Of a stretch of DNA of 64,000 bases, positions 22,446 through 33,700 are shown piece after piece. The stretch's first letter is position 1, and every line of letters starts with the position of its first letter. The stretch spans positions 1 through 64,000 of the forward strand of contig JASAMV010001159.1 of assembly GCA_030248065.1 (NCBI GenBank), written 5' to 3'. The translations under genes and the position numbers were made by a program. The DNA comes from Rhynchonema sp. JSB1_4. Its lineage: Eukaryota; Nematoda; Chromadorea; Monhysterida; Xyalidae. The notes beneath the pieces were generated by a model. That model had not been told where the DNA came from and did not search any database. It saw only the letters and a list, made by a program, of their open reading frames with translations.

Positions 22446-25311
22446 TGGGAAAATTTGTTTCGTGTTGCCCGAGAGAATGAAGTGTAGTTCTACCTAAAAA
22501 GTTCACGAGATCTCAAGCTCAAAGTTCTAAAATGGCTCGAATAGGGGTAGAGAATTTGCGCGAGCTTGTGAGAGTACAATAAGAATAAACAGCTGTTGTA
22601 AAAAACCAACAGGCAGAGGAACCAGGATGCACATAATCAATGACTATGGATCGCACATGCAAGGAACACGGAAGTTCATTGCGATCTGGGTAGATGAATC
22701 TTTCTCCAGGGAAGCTCAATGGGGGAATACACTTTCCGAATAGGCGTGGGTGTGTGAGTTTTGTTCTGGCGAGATGCACGCAGACCTACAGACCAGTGCA
22801 GATAATATACGTAGGTAATTAGGTTTTCCCAAACTGTATGTCATTTACATAGTTTAGAGCGCTCAAATGACGAGTACGGGTTGTCGTTAACGCTGGCCAA
22901 AGTATCAGAAAGCCAGAACCTGTTGTATAGGAACAATTGTAAGCAGTTGTTTTAAAGCGGTTTAGTCTCCGCAAGTTGAGTTGAATGACCGTGCATATTG
23001 CGCAACAGTTTATAGTGCTCGGAACAAGGAAGAGCCAGCGGTATACGGTATAGGGGTATACGATGTGTTGTCTTCATCACCTTAGCGGGCATGAACAAAG
23101 CAAAGTTGCGCAAGCGCGCATTGCAAAAAGCACATTAGCTCTCATTATCGGAACGCCCACGAAAATAAAGCCTGATGCATCCACGTGCATCCATATCGTA
23201 ATAGTTCTCAAGCCAAAGAAACATCGACACGTTAAACGTCACTTGCGGAAGTGACTGGGAATGTGATCCTATTACTCTTACCAAATGAAGCAGGGACCGT
23301 AACGTGGGTAACAACGTGACCTTACAGTATACGAAAGGCTAATTTTCTTTCGAAAAATACATACCGGCTGTTAAGTTTCGTTAACTATCCTAAACAACTT
23401 TAAGCAGGAAGAGGTCACGCACGTTTTTGTTCACAATATATTCGTTGTTTCAAGGAGCAATGCCATTTTCGGAAATTGGTTTTCCAGAATCCTGGTTTCT
23501 ATGGTTTCGAACCGTGTCTATAAGATTATATGGCATGTCCTTCAGCGAAGAAAATGCATTGTGCTGACTGACATTAACAAATGACTCAACAGCTTCGGCT
23601 GCACGTCACCAGGTACTCTTTGTACTTTTACGGTGTCAATACAAGGGCACACATCAACTAGTATAAAACTCGAGATCGGGCGGATTTACCTAGATCACGT
23701 GACCGTTTGTAACAAGCATGGATAACAAGGACAAAAATTTAACGTTAGTGTGTGTCTAGATGAATTCAGTGACATCAGTGAATTTTTAAAAATAATTCAT
23801 TCCAAAAATGTAGATCTATCCGATCTTACTGCCAAGTGCTCATTGAGAGTGCAAGAAATGGTAACGTAAGACAGCACACTTTATAGTTTCATATTTTCCC
23901 AGAACGCAACAAAGTTGAAGCTCATCCAGGCTTGAAAACAAATGTGAATACAGTATGCTTCCCGGCAATTCTCACGCATGTTTATGATCATTGACCTCCT
24001 GAGAGTTATCTCTAGAATACAAAAAGCATGCGCGATGATAATACAAATTTGACGTGAGTTTTTAGTTGTGTTTGCGTGCTGGCTTGATCGAGTCGAGGGC
24101 GGGGTCTGACGCCTACTGTACATGCGGACATGATGCATGCGATACCCAAAGTGCACAATTCCATAAAAATGAATTATGTAAAAATTAATTATTGACCTCT
24201 ATGCATAATATGTTTTTGCCTTTCTTTTTGATGTGAAAGTTTGGCATTTGATGTATGAAATTAAGAATTAACAGGAGAAATGAAATATGGATGGTGTTAA
24301 CAGGACAACTTTCCCTGCCTAGGTGTGTTTTGTTTTTCGCAATAATTAAAGCAACTGGAGACTGTAATGAAGCTAAAGCTTATTGTAAACGGAGCACCTT
24401 TGTGAACGCGCTGTTTATTTGACGTGAACGCAGCATGCGTCTACAAAAAAGGTCTCATCTCATAATGGACACATGAAACACACTGAGCAGACACATTATT
24501 TGTCGCAAAACAAAGTTTGAGCACCTAGCGCGCAAATCCACAGACATTGGCGGGCCAGGATTTATCCCTGCATCCACAACTCACATGCTACACTGTTTCA
24601 AGCACACGATTTTGTTTTTGTTGTGCGGTCGTACACACCCACCCACAGATGTCAAACTGTCAAGTTGTCTTCGTTTGTCTGTTTGTAGTTTGTACAGTTT
24701 GCAACCAAGGTTGACGAGCAGCAGATTATGCCAAGAACACCTAGCAGGTAGGTAAGCTGGAACTTTCCTGTGTGCATGATCAATTTTCGAAAGGGACAGT
24801 GGCGAATGGTGATAATCAGGGTCCGACTTGCGACTTCTATCGTAATCGGTAGTCGCTACCCCTTCTTTGGCTGGAGACTTGAACGTGCTACAACAGCATC
24901 GGCAGCACCGGTTACGTTACGGGTGACTAATGCATGTCGGGAAAAGCTAGTGCAGCTGCCTTGAGAGAGAAAATGCTGGTTTTCGGTCATTCACCCACTG
25001 ACGCACTGCTCCTCCTCCTCCACGCTTTTATTCTCTGAAATTTCATTTTACCAATTTCATTTTTAATTTTTTTTTCATTTTTTATTTTTGAAATTTGAAA
25101 AGCTATACTGGACTGGCGGAAAAACCGGTTTTTTATATTTCGTAAAAAAACGAAAAACGAAAAAAACCCGATAAAGGGCCCTCTTTCCATTGTCGTTTGT
25201 TCATTCATGTTCACATTCTTTGTTATTAACACTGTTTTAATTTAAGGGTTTTTCCGGATCTTGTGAAGGTTTTCGCGTAAGCTTGCAGATAAAAATTTGA
25301 AAAAAAAACCG
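22446..25311. other. Gene-free stretch, nothing recognised
   Basis: No splice-consistent coding sequence, RNA gene or clear inverted repeat was found. 25020-25160 is very A/T-rich with short homopolymers. Confidence 0.35.
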
Positions 25312-25434
25312 CAGTGTACCGTAAAAACCTAAATACAGCCCCCCGCGTAATGCAGCCCCCCAAGAGGCGAAGAGGGGTCAGCAGTGGTGTAGCTACCATT
25401 GTCGGAAATAGAACCCCCCATTAATTGACCCCCC

Positions 25435-26290
25435 CAATGGTGTGGCTGGGGGGGGGGGGGTGGGGGGGGTCCCCCCCAAGGTACAGTAGGTAGGTTGCCG
25501 CCCCTCGCCTGGTACAGTAGGTAGCAGTGTAGTGGCAGGCAGATGGTTGCAAGGTACCCTTGGGGGGGGATGGATCCAGATGGTTGCAAGGTACCCCCCT
25601 ACCCAGCCTCCGGGAGGTTGCAAGGTGCCCCTGAGGTCCGAAAAAAGGGTGTTTTTTTGCATGCATTATACTGCAAATTTGGCCGAAAAATTGGTACCTT
25701 TGCATTTTGGCCGAAAATTTGCCTAAAATACCTATTATATGGAGGTTTGCGCGCGGAGCGCGCGATTTTTGGGGTTTTGAGGTCGAAAAACACCCATTTT
25801 TGCCTATAAAAACCATAAATTGATGGTTGCAAGGTACCCTCCGGGGTGGTTGCAAGGTACCTACCCTTCCCCCCCATCCCCCCCCAAGGGGTGGTTGCAA
25901 GGTACCTACTCCTTAGGGGGGGGAATCCCCCCCCCATCCCCCCCCCCCAGCCACTACACTGGTAGGTAGGTTGCCGCCCCTCCCCTGGTACAGTAGGTAG
26001 GTTGCCGCCCCACCTAACTTTTCACCCAAAACATTCATTTTTGGCTTAAAATTGCATAAAATTAGCATATTTGTCTGCAAATAGGCGAAAAATCGCGCGC
26101 TGCGCGCGAAATTAGTGTTTTAGGCCACATTTTCTTCAGTATTTAGACATAAAAAATTTCGGTTTCCAGATGACCCCCCCCCCCAAGTGGTACGACCCCC
26201 CCTAGCTCGGCTGGTACAGTAGGTAGGTTGCCGCCCCGCATTTTGGGTAGTACAGTAGGTTGCCGCCCCGCCTGGGTAGCTACACCACTG
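25435..26290. mobile_element. hAT-like MITE, Q family, interrupted by R element
   Basis: Ends CAATGGTGTGGCTGG and GTAGCTACACCACTG match the better preserved copy at 29919-30244. Internal GGTACAGTAGGTAGGTTGCC motifs are repeated, and a central palindrome CGCGCGCTGCGCGCG lies at 26094. Low-complexity C/G flanks hide any target duplication. Confidence 0.65.
25525..25961. mobile_element. hAT-like MITE, R family, inserted in a Q element
   Basis: Ends CAGTGTAGTGGC and GCCACTACACTG with a perfect 8-bp duplication GTAGGTAG at 25517-25524 and 25962-25969. Subterminal TGGTTGCAAGGTACC motif occurs about six times; central palindrome GCGCGCGGAGCGCGCG near 25749. 437 bp, non-coding. Confidence 0.85.
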
Positions 26291-26401
26291 CCCCCCATTA
26301 ATTGAACCCCCCCTAAATGGCTCGAAATCAAAAATAGAACCCCCCATTAATTGACACCCCCATTAATAGAACCCCACCCCAACCTTCATCGTACCACAGA
26401 T

Positions 26402-26794
26402 CAGTGTAGTTCCTGGGGGGGACCCCCCCCTCGGGTACGTCTGTTCCCCCTCCGAGGTACGCCTGCCCCACTGTTCCCCCTCCGGGTACGTCTGCTCCCC
26501 CCCCAATTTTTTCCTAAAATGGGCAAATTTAGGCCTAAAATAGGCATTTTTAGGCCAAAAATAGGTAAACTTTAGGTGAAACCTCCAAAAAAACGCCAAA
26601 ATACCCTTTTTATAGGGGATTTTTCGCAAAAGAAGGCAAAAATAGTCCAATTTTTCGACCTCAAAAAATGACTTTTTTTCGTCCCCCCCCAAATTGGGAC
26701 TTCCCCCCCCTTCCCCCCAGGTAGGTACGTCTGTTCCCCCTCCGAAAATAGTGGAGGGTACGTCTGTTCCCCCTCCGGACCAGGAACTACACTG
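26402..26794. mobile_element. hAT-like MITE, P family, copy 1
   Basis: Ends CAGTGTAGTTCCTGG and CCAGGAACTACACTG with perfect 8-bp duplication CCACAGAT (26394-26401 and 26795-26802). Subterminal GGTACGTCTGTTCCCCCTCC is repeated. Confidence 0.9.
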
Positions 26795-27319
26795 CCACAG
26801 ATTAGTGGTATGGTAAATCTGTGTTGTTGTCTCAAACGTTGTTCCGGGTTCTATTTCCGACAATACGGTACCCAGGCGGGGCGGCAACCTACTGTACCAC
26901 CCAAAATGCGGGGCGGCAACCTACCGTATTGTCGGAAATAGAACCCGGGGGGTCTATTTTTTCACTGGGGTCATGTTGGGGGGTTGAATTTATGGGGGGG
27001 GGTCAATTATTGGGGGGGTTATATTTTTCATTTGGCCCCCCGACGAAAAAAATCATTGTTAATAATGCCCATAAAAATGGGTTGTTTTCAGTATTTTCTA
27101 CCTTTAACAGCGTTAATTATGCTTAAAAAGCCGTATTCTGCTGAAAACTCAAGCTTAAACAACGTTTGACACAACAACACAGCCCTACCATACCACTAAT
27201 CTGTGGTACGGTGAAGGTTGGGGATGGGGTTCTATTAATGGGGGGGGGTCAATTAATGGGGGTTCTATTTTTGATTTCGAGCCATTTAGGGGGGGTTCAA
27301 TTAATGGGGGGGTTCTATT

Positions 27320-28056
27320 TCCGACAATACGGTACCTACTGTACCAGCCGAGCTAGGGGGGGGGGGTCGTACCACTCGGGGGGTCATCTGGAAACCGAAA
27401 TTTTTTATGTCTAAATACTGAAGAAAATGTGGTCTAAAACACTAATTTCGCGCGCAGCGCGCGATTTTGCGCCTATTTGCAGACAAATATGCTAATTTTG
27501 TGCAATTTTAAGCCAAAAATGAATGTTTTGGGTGAAAAGTTAGGAGGGGCGGCAACCTACCTACTGTACCAGGCAGTGTAGTTCCTGGTCCGGAGGGGGA
27601 ACAGACGTACCCTCCACTATTTTCGGAGGGGGAACAGACGTACCTACCTGGGGGGGGGGGGGAAGGGGGGGGAAGTCCCAATTTGGGGGGGGACGGAAAA
27701 AAGTCATTTTTTGAGGTCGAAAAATTGGACTATTTTTGCGTTCTTTTGCGAAAAATCCCCTATAAAAAGGGTATTTTGGCGTTTTTTTGGAGGTTTCACC
27801 TAAAGTTTACCTATTTTTGGCCTAATAATGCCTATTTTAGGCCTAAATTTGCCCATTCTAGGAAAAAATTGGGGGAGCAGACGTACCCGGAGGGGGAACA
27901 GTGGGGCAGGCGTACCTCGGAGGGGGAACAGACGTACCCGAGGGGGGGTCCCCCCCTCCCCCCCAGGAACTACACTGGTACCAGGTGAGGGGCGGCAACC
28001 TAGCTACTGTACCTAGGGGGGGACCCCCACTCCCCCCCCCCAGGTGCACCATTGGG
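27320..28056. mobile_element. Q-family MITE, inverted copy interrupted by P copy 2
   Basis: Reads as the reverse of the Q element at 25435-26290: central palindrome at 27449, GGGGCGGCAACCTACCTACT motifs and a right end near CACCATTG at about 28056. The left end is truncated or obscured. Confidence 0.5.
27574..27977. mobile_element. hAT-like MITE, P family, copy 2
   Basis: Same ends as copy 1, in inverse orientation, with its own perfect 8-bp duplication GTACCAGG (27566-27573 and 27978-27985). It sits inside the inverted Q copy. 404 bp. Confidence 0.9.
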
Positions 28057-29040
28057 GGTCAGTGAATTAATAGAGCCCCCCGGAATAGAGCCCCAGCCCC
28101 CCCTAAGTAACATCATCCCCTACCGTATTCCCTAAAATAGAGCCCCCCAAAACTAGAGCCCCCCAAAAAATACAGCCCCCCTAAACGGGGTCAGTGAAAA
28201 AATAGAGCCCCCCAAAAATACAGTCCCCCCCAACTTGGAATTCCCCCGCTTGGGGGTCGTAAAGTGAAGTTCCTGTATAAGACACCTTGTGTACAACGTT
28301 TGTGGTTGAGTATATGATGACGTGAAGCCTTTTATGGGAGATCTGCACCTAAAAACACTCAATGATGACCAGTAACACCCTGACAGAACTCCATTTTAGG
28401 GGTATTTTTTGGAACATTTTTTTGAGATGTTGGGCAGCGAAAAAATACAGCCCCCCCCCAAAAAATAGAGCCCCCAAAAATACAGCCCCCCTAAAAAGGG
28501 TCAGTGAAAAAATACGGCCCTCCTTGTATTTTAGGTTTTACGGTACACATTAATGTATTATAAGGCTTGATAGTGGTGCACAGATACATTTATGCACTGT
28601 AGTGGCTGGGGGGGATGGGGGATTCCCCCCCCCCCCCGAAGGGGTACATTACAAAAAGCGAAAAAACTGCAGCTGTCTGGAAGCTTTCTTGAAGCCTGTT
28701 TTTCCATAGATTGTTCGCTAAATTCAGGAAACATTTTAATGAGCCAGATTTTTGTCGAATAACAAATCGCTTGCAAGTGAAAAGTTAATGCTCTCTTCTT
28801 TCATTGGTTTTGGTCAAGGTCGCAATCGGGCCGGCGCCCGACCTCGGGCCGGGCCGCGATTTTGGGCTTTTGGCTCGGGCCGGAGATTTGGAGGGTCGGG
28901 CCGGGCCGGGCCGGGCACCCCGGCCCGAAGCTTCTGAAGTGACTTATTTTACTGAAAGAGTAGGGATTTTTTTGTCAAAAAAATGCAAAAATTTCTGACG
29001 GATTCGGCAAGTAAGTGATCAGTATTGTCTATCTGACGAC

Positions 29041-29892
29041 CAATGGTGTCGTTGGGAAATCAAAAAGTCAGGATACCGCAGTGGTGTCGTTGGGGCTGGG
29101 GGGGGGAAGGGGGGTAGTATCCGGTATCCGGTATCTTGATTTTTTCACCCAGGGGTATCCGGTATCCTGACTTTTTGTCCAAGGGTATCCTGCCCTAAAA
29201 ATTTTCCGAAAACGGTAAAAATCGCCCATTTTTACCTCCAAAATGCTAAAAATCGCTTGCTAGCGCAAGCATAACCCCCAAAATGACCATTTTTGCGCTT
29301 TCAACACCGATTTTGCTCAATTTTCCTCTTAAAAAATTGACTTTTTTTGAATAACCCCCTGGGTATCCGAGATTTTTTATTTTAGGGAGCAACCCCCCTG
29401 GTATCCGAGATTTTTCATTTTGGGTATCCGGTATCCGAAAATTTTGGATTTTGGGTATCCGGTATCCTGACTTTTTGATTTCCCAACGACACCACTGGGC
29501 TACCGGATACCCAAAATCCAAAATTTTCGGATACTGGGTACCCAAAATGAAAAATCTCGGATACCAGGGGGGTTGCTCCCTAAAATAAAAAAATCTCGGA
29601 TACCCAGGGGGTTGTTCAAAAAAGGTCAATTTTTTAGAGGAAAATCGAGCAAAATCGGTGTTGAAAGTGCAAAAAATGGTCATTTTGGGGGTTATGCTTG
29701 CGCCAGCAAGCGATTTTGAGCATTTTGGAGGTAAAAATGGGCGATTTTTACGGTTTTCGGAAAAATTTTAGGGTAGGATACCCCTGGACAAAAAGTCAGG
29801 ATACCGGATACCCCTGGGTGAAAAAATCAAGATACCGGATGCCGGATACTTAGGGGGGGATAACCCCCCTCCCCCCCCCAACGACACCACTG
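29041..29892. mobile_element. hAT-like MITE, S family, split by its own family
   Basis: Ends CAATGGTGTCGTTGG and CCAACGACACCACTG. Flanks CTGACGAC and CCGACGAC match at 7 of 8. Subterminal GGTATCCGGTATCC-type motifs are reiterated. Contains a full S element at 29079-29497. Confidence 0.8.
29079..29497. mobile_element. hAT-like MITE, S family, self-nested
   Basis: Ends CAGTGGTGTCGTTGG and CCAACGACACCACTG. Flanks GGATACCG and GGCTACCG match at 7 of 8. It lies in a subterminal repeat of the S element around it. Confidence 0.8.
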
Positions 29893-29918
29893 CCGACGAC
29901 TTTTCCATGGAAAACAAT

Positions 29919-30244
29919 CAGTGGTGTAGCTACCCAGGCGTGCAATCAACCTACTGTACCACCAGAAAGGCCTAAATCAACCTACCTGCTGTACCGGCCG
30001 AGCTAGGGGGAAACAAAATTTTTTATGTCTAAATTTTGATGAAAATATGCTCTAAAACGCCAATTTCGCGCGGAGCGCGCGATCTTTCGCCTATTTGGAG
30101 TGAAAAATATCGATTTTATACCATTTTCAGCCAAAAATAGCAACCCACTGTATCAGCCGGGGGCGGCTACTAGGGTGGCGCGTCAATCTGCCTACCTACT
30201 GTACCTAAGGGGGACCCCCACCACCACCCCCAGCCACACCATTG
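29919..30244. mobile_element. hAT-like MITE, Q family
   Basis: Ends CAGTGGTGTAGCTACC and CAGCCACACCATTG with perfect 8-bp duplication AAAACAAT (29911-29918 and 30245-30252). Central palindrome CGCGCGGAGCGCGCG at 30067. Confidence 0.85.
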
Positions 30245-30464
30245 AAAACAATTTATTTTCAGCCAAAAAAATAGATTAAAAAATCGCAAAAATTATGACA
30301 AAAATTGGGTTAAAATCTGAGCCAAAAAATCGGGCCGGGCCGGGCCGAGCCGGAGATTTAGGGGCTCGGGCCGGGCCGGGCCGGCCAAACCCGGCCCGAT
30401 TGCGACCTCTGGTTTTGGTCATAGGTCACGTGGGTTGAGTGTTGAGTGAGGGCGTGCTTTTCTG

Positions 30465-30689
30465 TCAATTTTTTGAAAAAACAAACTGCGTGGTCACGTA
30501 ATATTCAAAATATGCAACGGAAAGCAACAGGATCACAAAGCCTGCAATTGTAAAATGACTGGTGGGTGACATGCGATACGATCGTGAGGATTCTTCTTCC
30601 AATCCTACTAAATCCACCAGTCTGGGCAGGGGTTGCGGGCGGGGCCCACATAACTCATTCTTGCTAACGTTCTGAATTGTTCGTTGCAT
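30465..30689 (-). CDS. Candidate small single-pass membrane protein, divergent from Acinus
   Basis: A 74-residue frame with an acidic/Ser-rich N-terminal half and one strong transmembrane segment (FTIAGFVILLLSVAYFEYYV), followed by a short tail. It starts only 72 bp from the Acinus start codon on the other strand, so the two would share a promoter. I do not recognise a family. The composition and position make it more credible than other short frames here, but an extra 5' exon or chance cannot be excluded. Confidence 0.35.
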   Translation of the reverse strand: MQRTIQNVSKNELCGPRPQPLPRLVDLVGLEEESSRSYRMSPTSHFTIAGFVILLLSVAYFEYYVTTQFVFSKN

Positions 30690-30761
30690 GAGTTTTATGG
30701 ATGAAGATCGGTCTAAATTAATGCATATGTTTGTCTTCCAGCCAATAATACAGTTTCCTAA

Positions 30762-33700
30762 ATGAACGAAGACTCAATTCAGCTGGTCGATGGCCGACTG
30801 CTTTCCGAGCTCAAGGTCACCGATTTGAAGGAAGAGCTCGGAGCCAGAAATTTGTCGAAATCTGGTACAAAAGCAGTGCTCGCTGACAGATTAAAGCAGG
30901 TACGTGCGTGGTTCGAAACAATAAAACAGTTGGCGGCATTTTTCACTCAGTCCTTGCCGAAGTGATCGATGGAGGGAGCTGTTTTCAGGTGGCTCTATTT
31001 TAGGGTATACGGTACATGCAGTGCAGTGCTGTCTGCTGTGCACTAGACCTGCCGAATTGTCAGTAACAGAAGCCCGTGTTTCTGTTTTTTTTGGGCGTCT
31101 GTTAAGGGGACGTTCTCGGTTTATGGGTTCTTTATTTTTCGGGCCTCTACCCAGCCTATACTTGCGTATTTTTACGCAAAATATATTTTCGGAAAAAAAC
31201 CGTTTTTTCCAAATATTTTTCCAGTACTTAAGGATACCCATGGTCCAAAAACGCCCATTTTTTGAAGAAAATTTTGTTGGGAAATGGCCTGAAACAGGCT
31301 AAAAATGCGCTTGGAGATTAAAAAGTGCTCATTTAGAACTGTTTAGCATCGATTTACATTGTTTTTGACAACATCCTTTCGCAACCTTGGAAAATTTCTC
31401 GGAAATTTTTGAAAAAAAACCGTTTTTTTCAAAAGTTGCCACTTGGAAAAATTTCCCGAAAAATAAAAACGTATTTTTCCGGGCCTCGGAAAAAAACGGT
31501 TTTTTTCGGTTTTTTCCCGAAAAAAACGGTTTTTTCCGGTCCGCAAGTATAACCCAGCCATTACCCAACCCCCTTTTTTGTCGAAAAAGTTATCTAACCC
31601 CCTGAATGTTTGACCATGGCAATTTTACTGTAACATATAGTGTTCTGGATCTCGTGGATTTCTGTCCCTCCCCAGGAACCACAATGCTTTAAACTGCAAA
31701 TCGGCGCTGTCGAGTTTCGGCTCCAAAAACCGATCAGATGTCGGTTGGACCCGACAGCCGAAACCCGACTGTTCAAATGGTCAGCTCAAACCATGAATTT
31801 TGCTCAAATAAAAGATTTTATCAAAGCTTTTCTTTGGCCCCAGTGCACCACCACGACGCAGAAAGCATTGTTTCGGTGTTGGTTTTGTTCAAAAACCTAT
31901 GAAATGAATAAACAGGGCCAAAAATTTGCATAAATGAGGCAAATGGGCAAAATTTTGCTCTTTGTTGTTCGAAAAATACGATGTCGGGTGTCGGGTAATT
32001 TTCGAAAGTCGTGTGTCGGCTTTTATTTTCCAATGTCGCGTGTCGGTTTTTTTGAGTGTAGGTGCCCGGTACCCCCGGATCCCGATCCCTACCCGACATC
32101 TGCACTTTTTTTGGGTCCTGACACCCGACATTGTCCGATCCCTAATGATCACTATCCCCCTGTTGCAGCAACTGCTGTTGGAAGGCAGCAATGAACAGCC
32201 AGTCGCTAAACAGCAAGCGGACGAACACAATCAAAGCGCAACAGAGCCACCAGCGGTTGGTGTTGTTATTTCTGATGGTGAACTCAACTCAACTTACATT
32301 CAACAGGGATTGCGAGTGGCCTAAATCCGAATCAAATTTCTCCCCTTCTCGCATTTGAATACAAAGCCTGTCCAGTGCTTTTATTCCGAAATGCACTTGC
32401 TGGTGCCAACTGTTCTTTGTTTACCATTTAGCAGTCAACCAGCAGTGGCGAGGCGTTGGTCGCCGACTACCTAGCGAAGCAGCAGCGTGAACTGGAGGCT
32501 GCTCGAAGAGCGGCAGGTCAGGATAACAGTTATTTTTTATTGCTCAGAGTTCGGTCAATTGTGTCTGTATTTAGTAGCTCAGCGTTGTTTACGAGATGAG
32601 ACTTTTCAACAGAAAAACGTTTGATAGACTAGTCCCCACAATACCGATTTGGCAGCTTTCTCGGTACGAAAGCTCATGAACACATAACAAACATGTGACG
32701 TTTTACAAGATTCTCCGTATGCACTGCATTAATTCAGTAAGAGAAAATTGAACATACCACTAGATCCGGTTCGAAAAATAATCGTAGCCCGAGTTAAAAC
32801 TATTTCTTTCATAAGCTTGTTGTTTTCGTGTTTTAGAGGAGGTTTGCGCTGCTGAACCCGTCGCGTCGGCTGACGTTACGCAACAGTCGGGTGTCGACGA
32901 CCAACCAAAACAAGACGACAGCAGAGAGGATTCGGGGTGTGTGAAATAAAATATTTTTCAAGCGCCAACAAGGAGGAAATTAATAAAATCTATCAAAGTT
33001 GCTTGGCCTCCACCTTTGTGATCGGCCCTGCTCCTACTTGTCGTGAGCACGTTAGCCATACTATGATAACGCTTTTGAGATTTATCATGACTCTAGTCTG
33101 GGTTCTCTGGAGATAAAAACAGATAGGTATTAACAATAACAAACTTGCGCTTATTATGATTGCCGTCATGAAAAAAAACAAAAAAGTTAACGATTTTTGA
33201 GATGGACCGGATGCGGGTCAACCTATTTGGATATCTTTTAGAATTTATTTTTTAATAGTCTTGTAAATTTTGAGAAATAGGTATTTTGGTTTTTTCTTAT
33301 CAGACCGATCGATTCATCATCAACGATCGAGGCAGCGACGGCGGAGGACGAGTCAAAGGAAGAAGAAAGAAGCGGGACGACGACGCAACAACGAGGACAG
33401 GGCGGGGCTGACAGCCCTCATTCGGTCAGAAATGAGTGTTTTTGTACTTTCCTTTTATTTGATCAAATGCAAGGTGATTTAATTTTTTTGGCAGCACGCG
33501 ATGTAATAACGGTGTGGTGCTGTAATAACAGCACTTTTGTGCAGTCCGGAAACGTCTGCACAAAAGTGCTGTCTCTGTCCTTTTATTTTCAAAGGACGCC
33601 ATGAAACAATTTCATAGACATCATCGTCTGCCGGCGGACAAGAGGATGAGTCACAGGACAACGCCGGTGCCAATGAAACATCATCGGACAATGCGGAGGA

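Larger units (their letters stand above)
25312..28549. mobile_element. Outer element of a MITE nest (V family)
   Basis: CAGTGTACCGTAAAAACCTA at the left recurs inverted as TTTTAGGTTTTACGGTACAC at the right. Both ends are followed inwards by reiterated AAATACAGCCCCCC / AAATAGAGCCCCC blocks. Several other elements sit inside, expanding it to about 3.2 kb. A target duplication at the outer ends could not be seen. Confidence 0.5.
28815..30411. mobile_element. hAT-like MITE (CGGCCCG family) carrying three nested elements
   Basis: Ends CAAGGTCGCAATCGGG and CCCGATTGCGACCTCTG, flanked by a perfect 8-bp duplication GTTTTGGT (28807-28814 and 30412-30419). Reiterated CGGGCCGGGCCG subterminal blocks at 28824-28925 and 30325-30398. 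It is interrupted by elements at 29041-29892 and 29919-30244. Confidence 0.85.

Noticed and set aside
25421..25900. Pro/Gly-rich open frames on both strands around 25.3-28 kb
   Set aside because: They arise from G/C homopolymers and repeat motifs in MITEs; no codon-like constraint.
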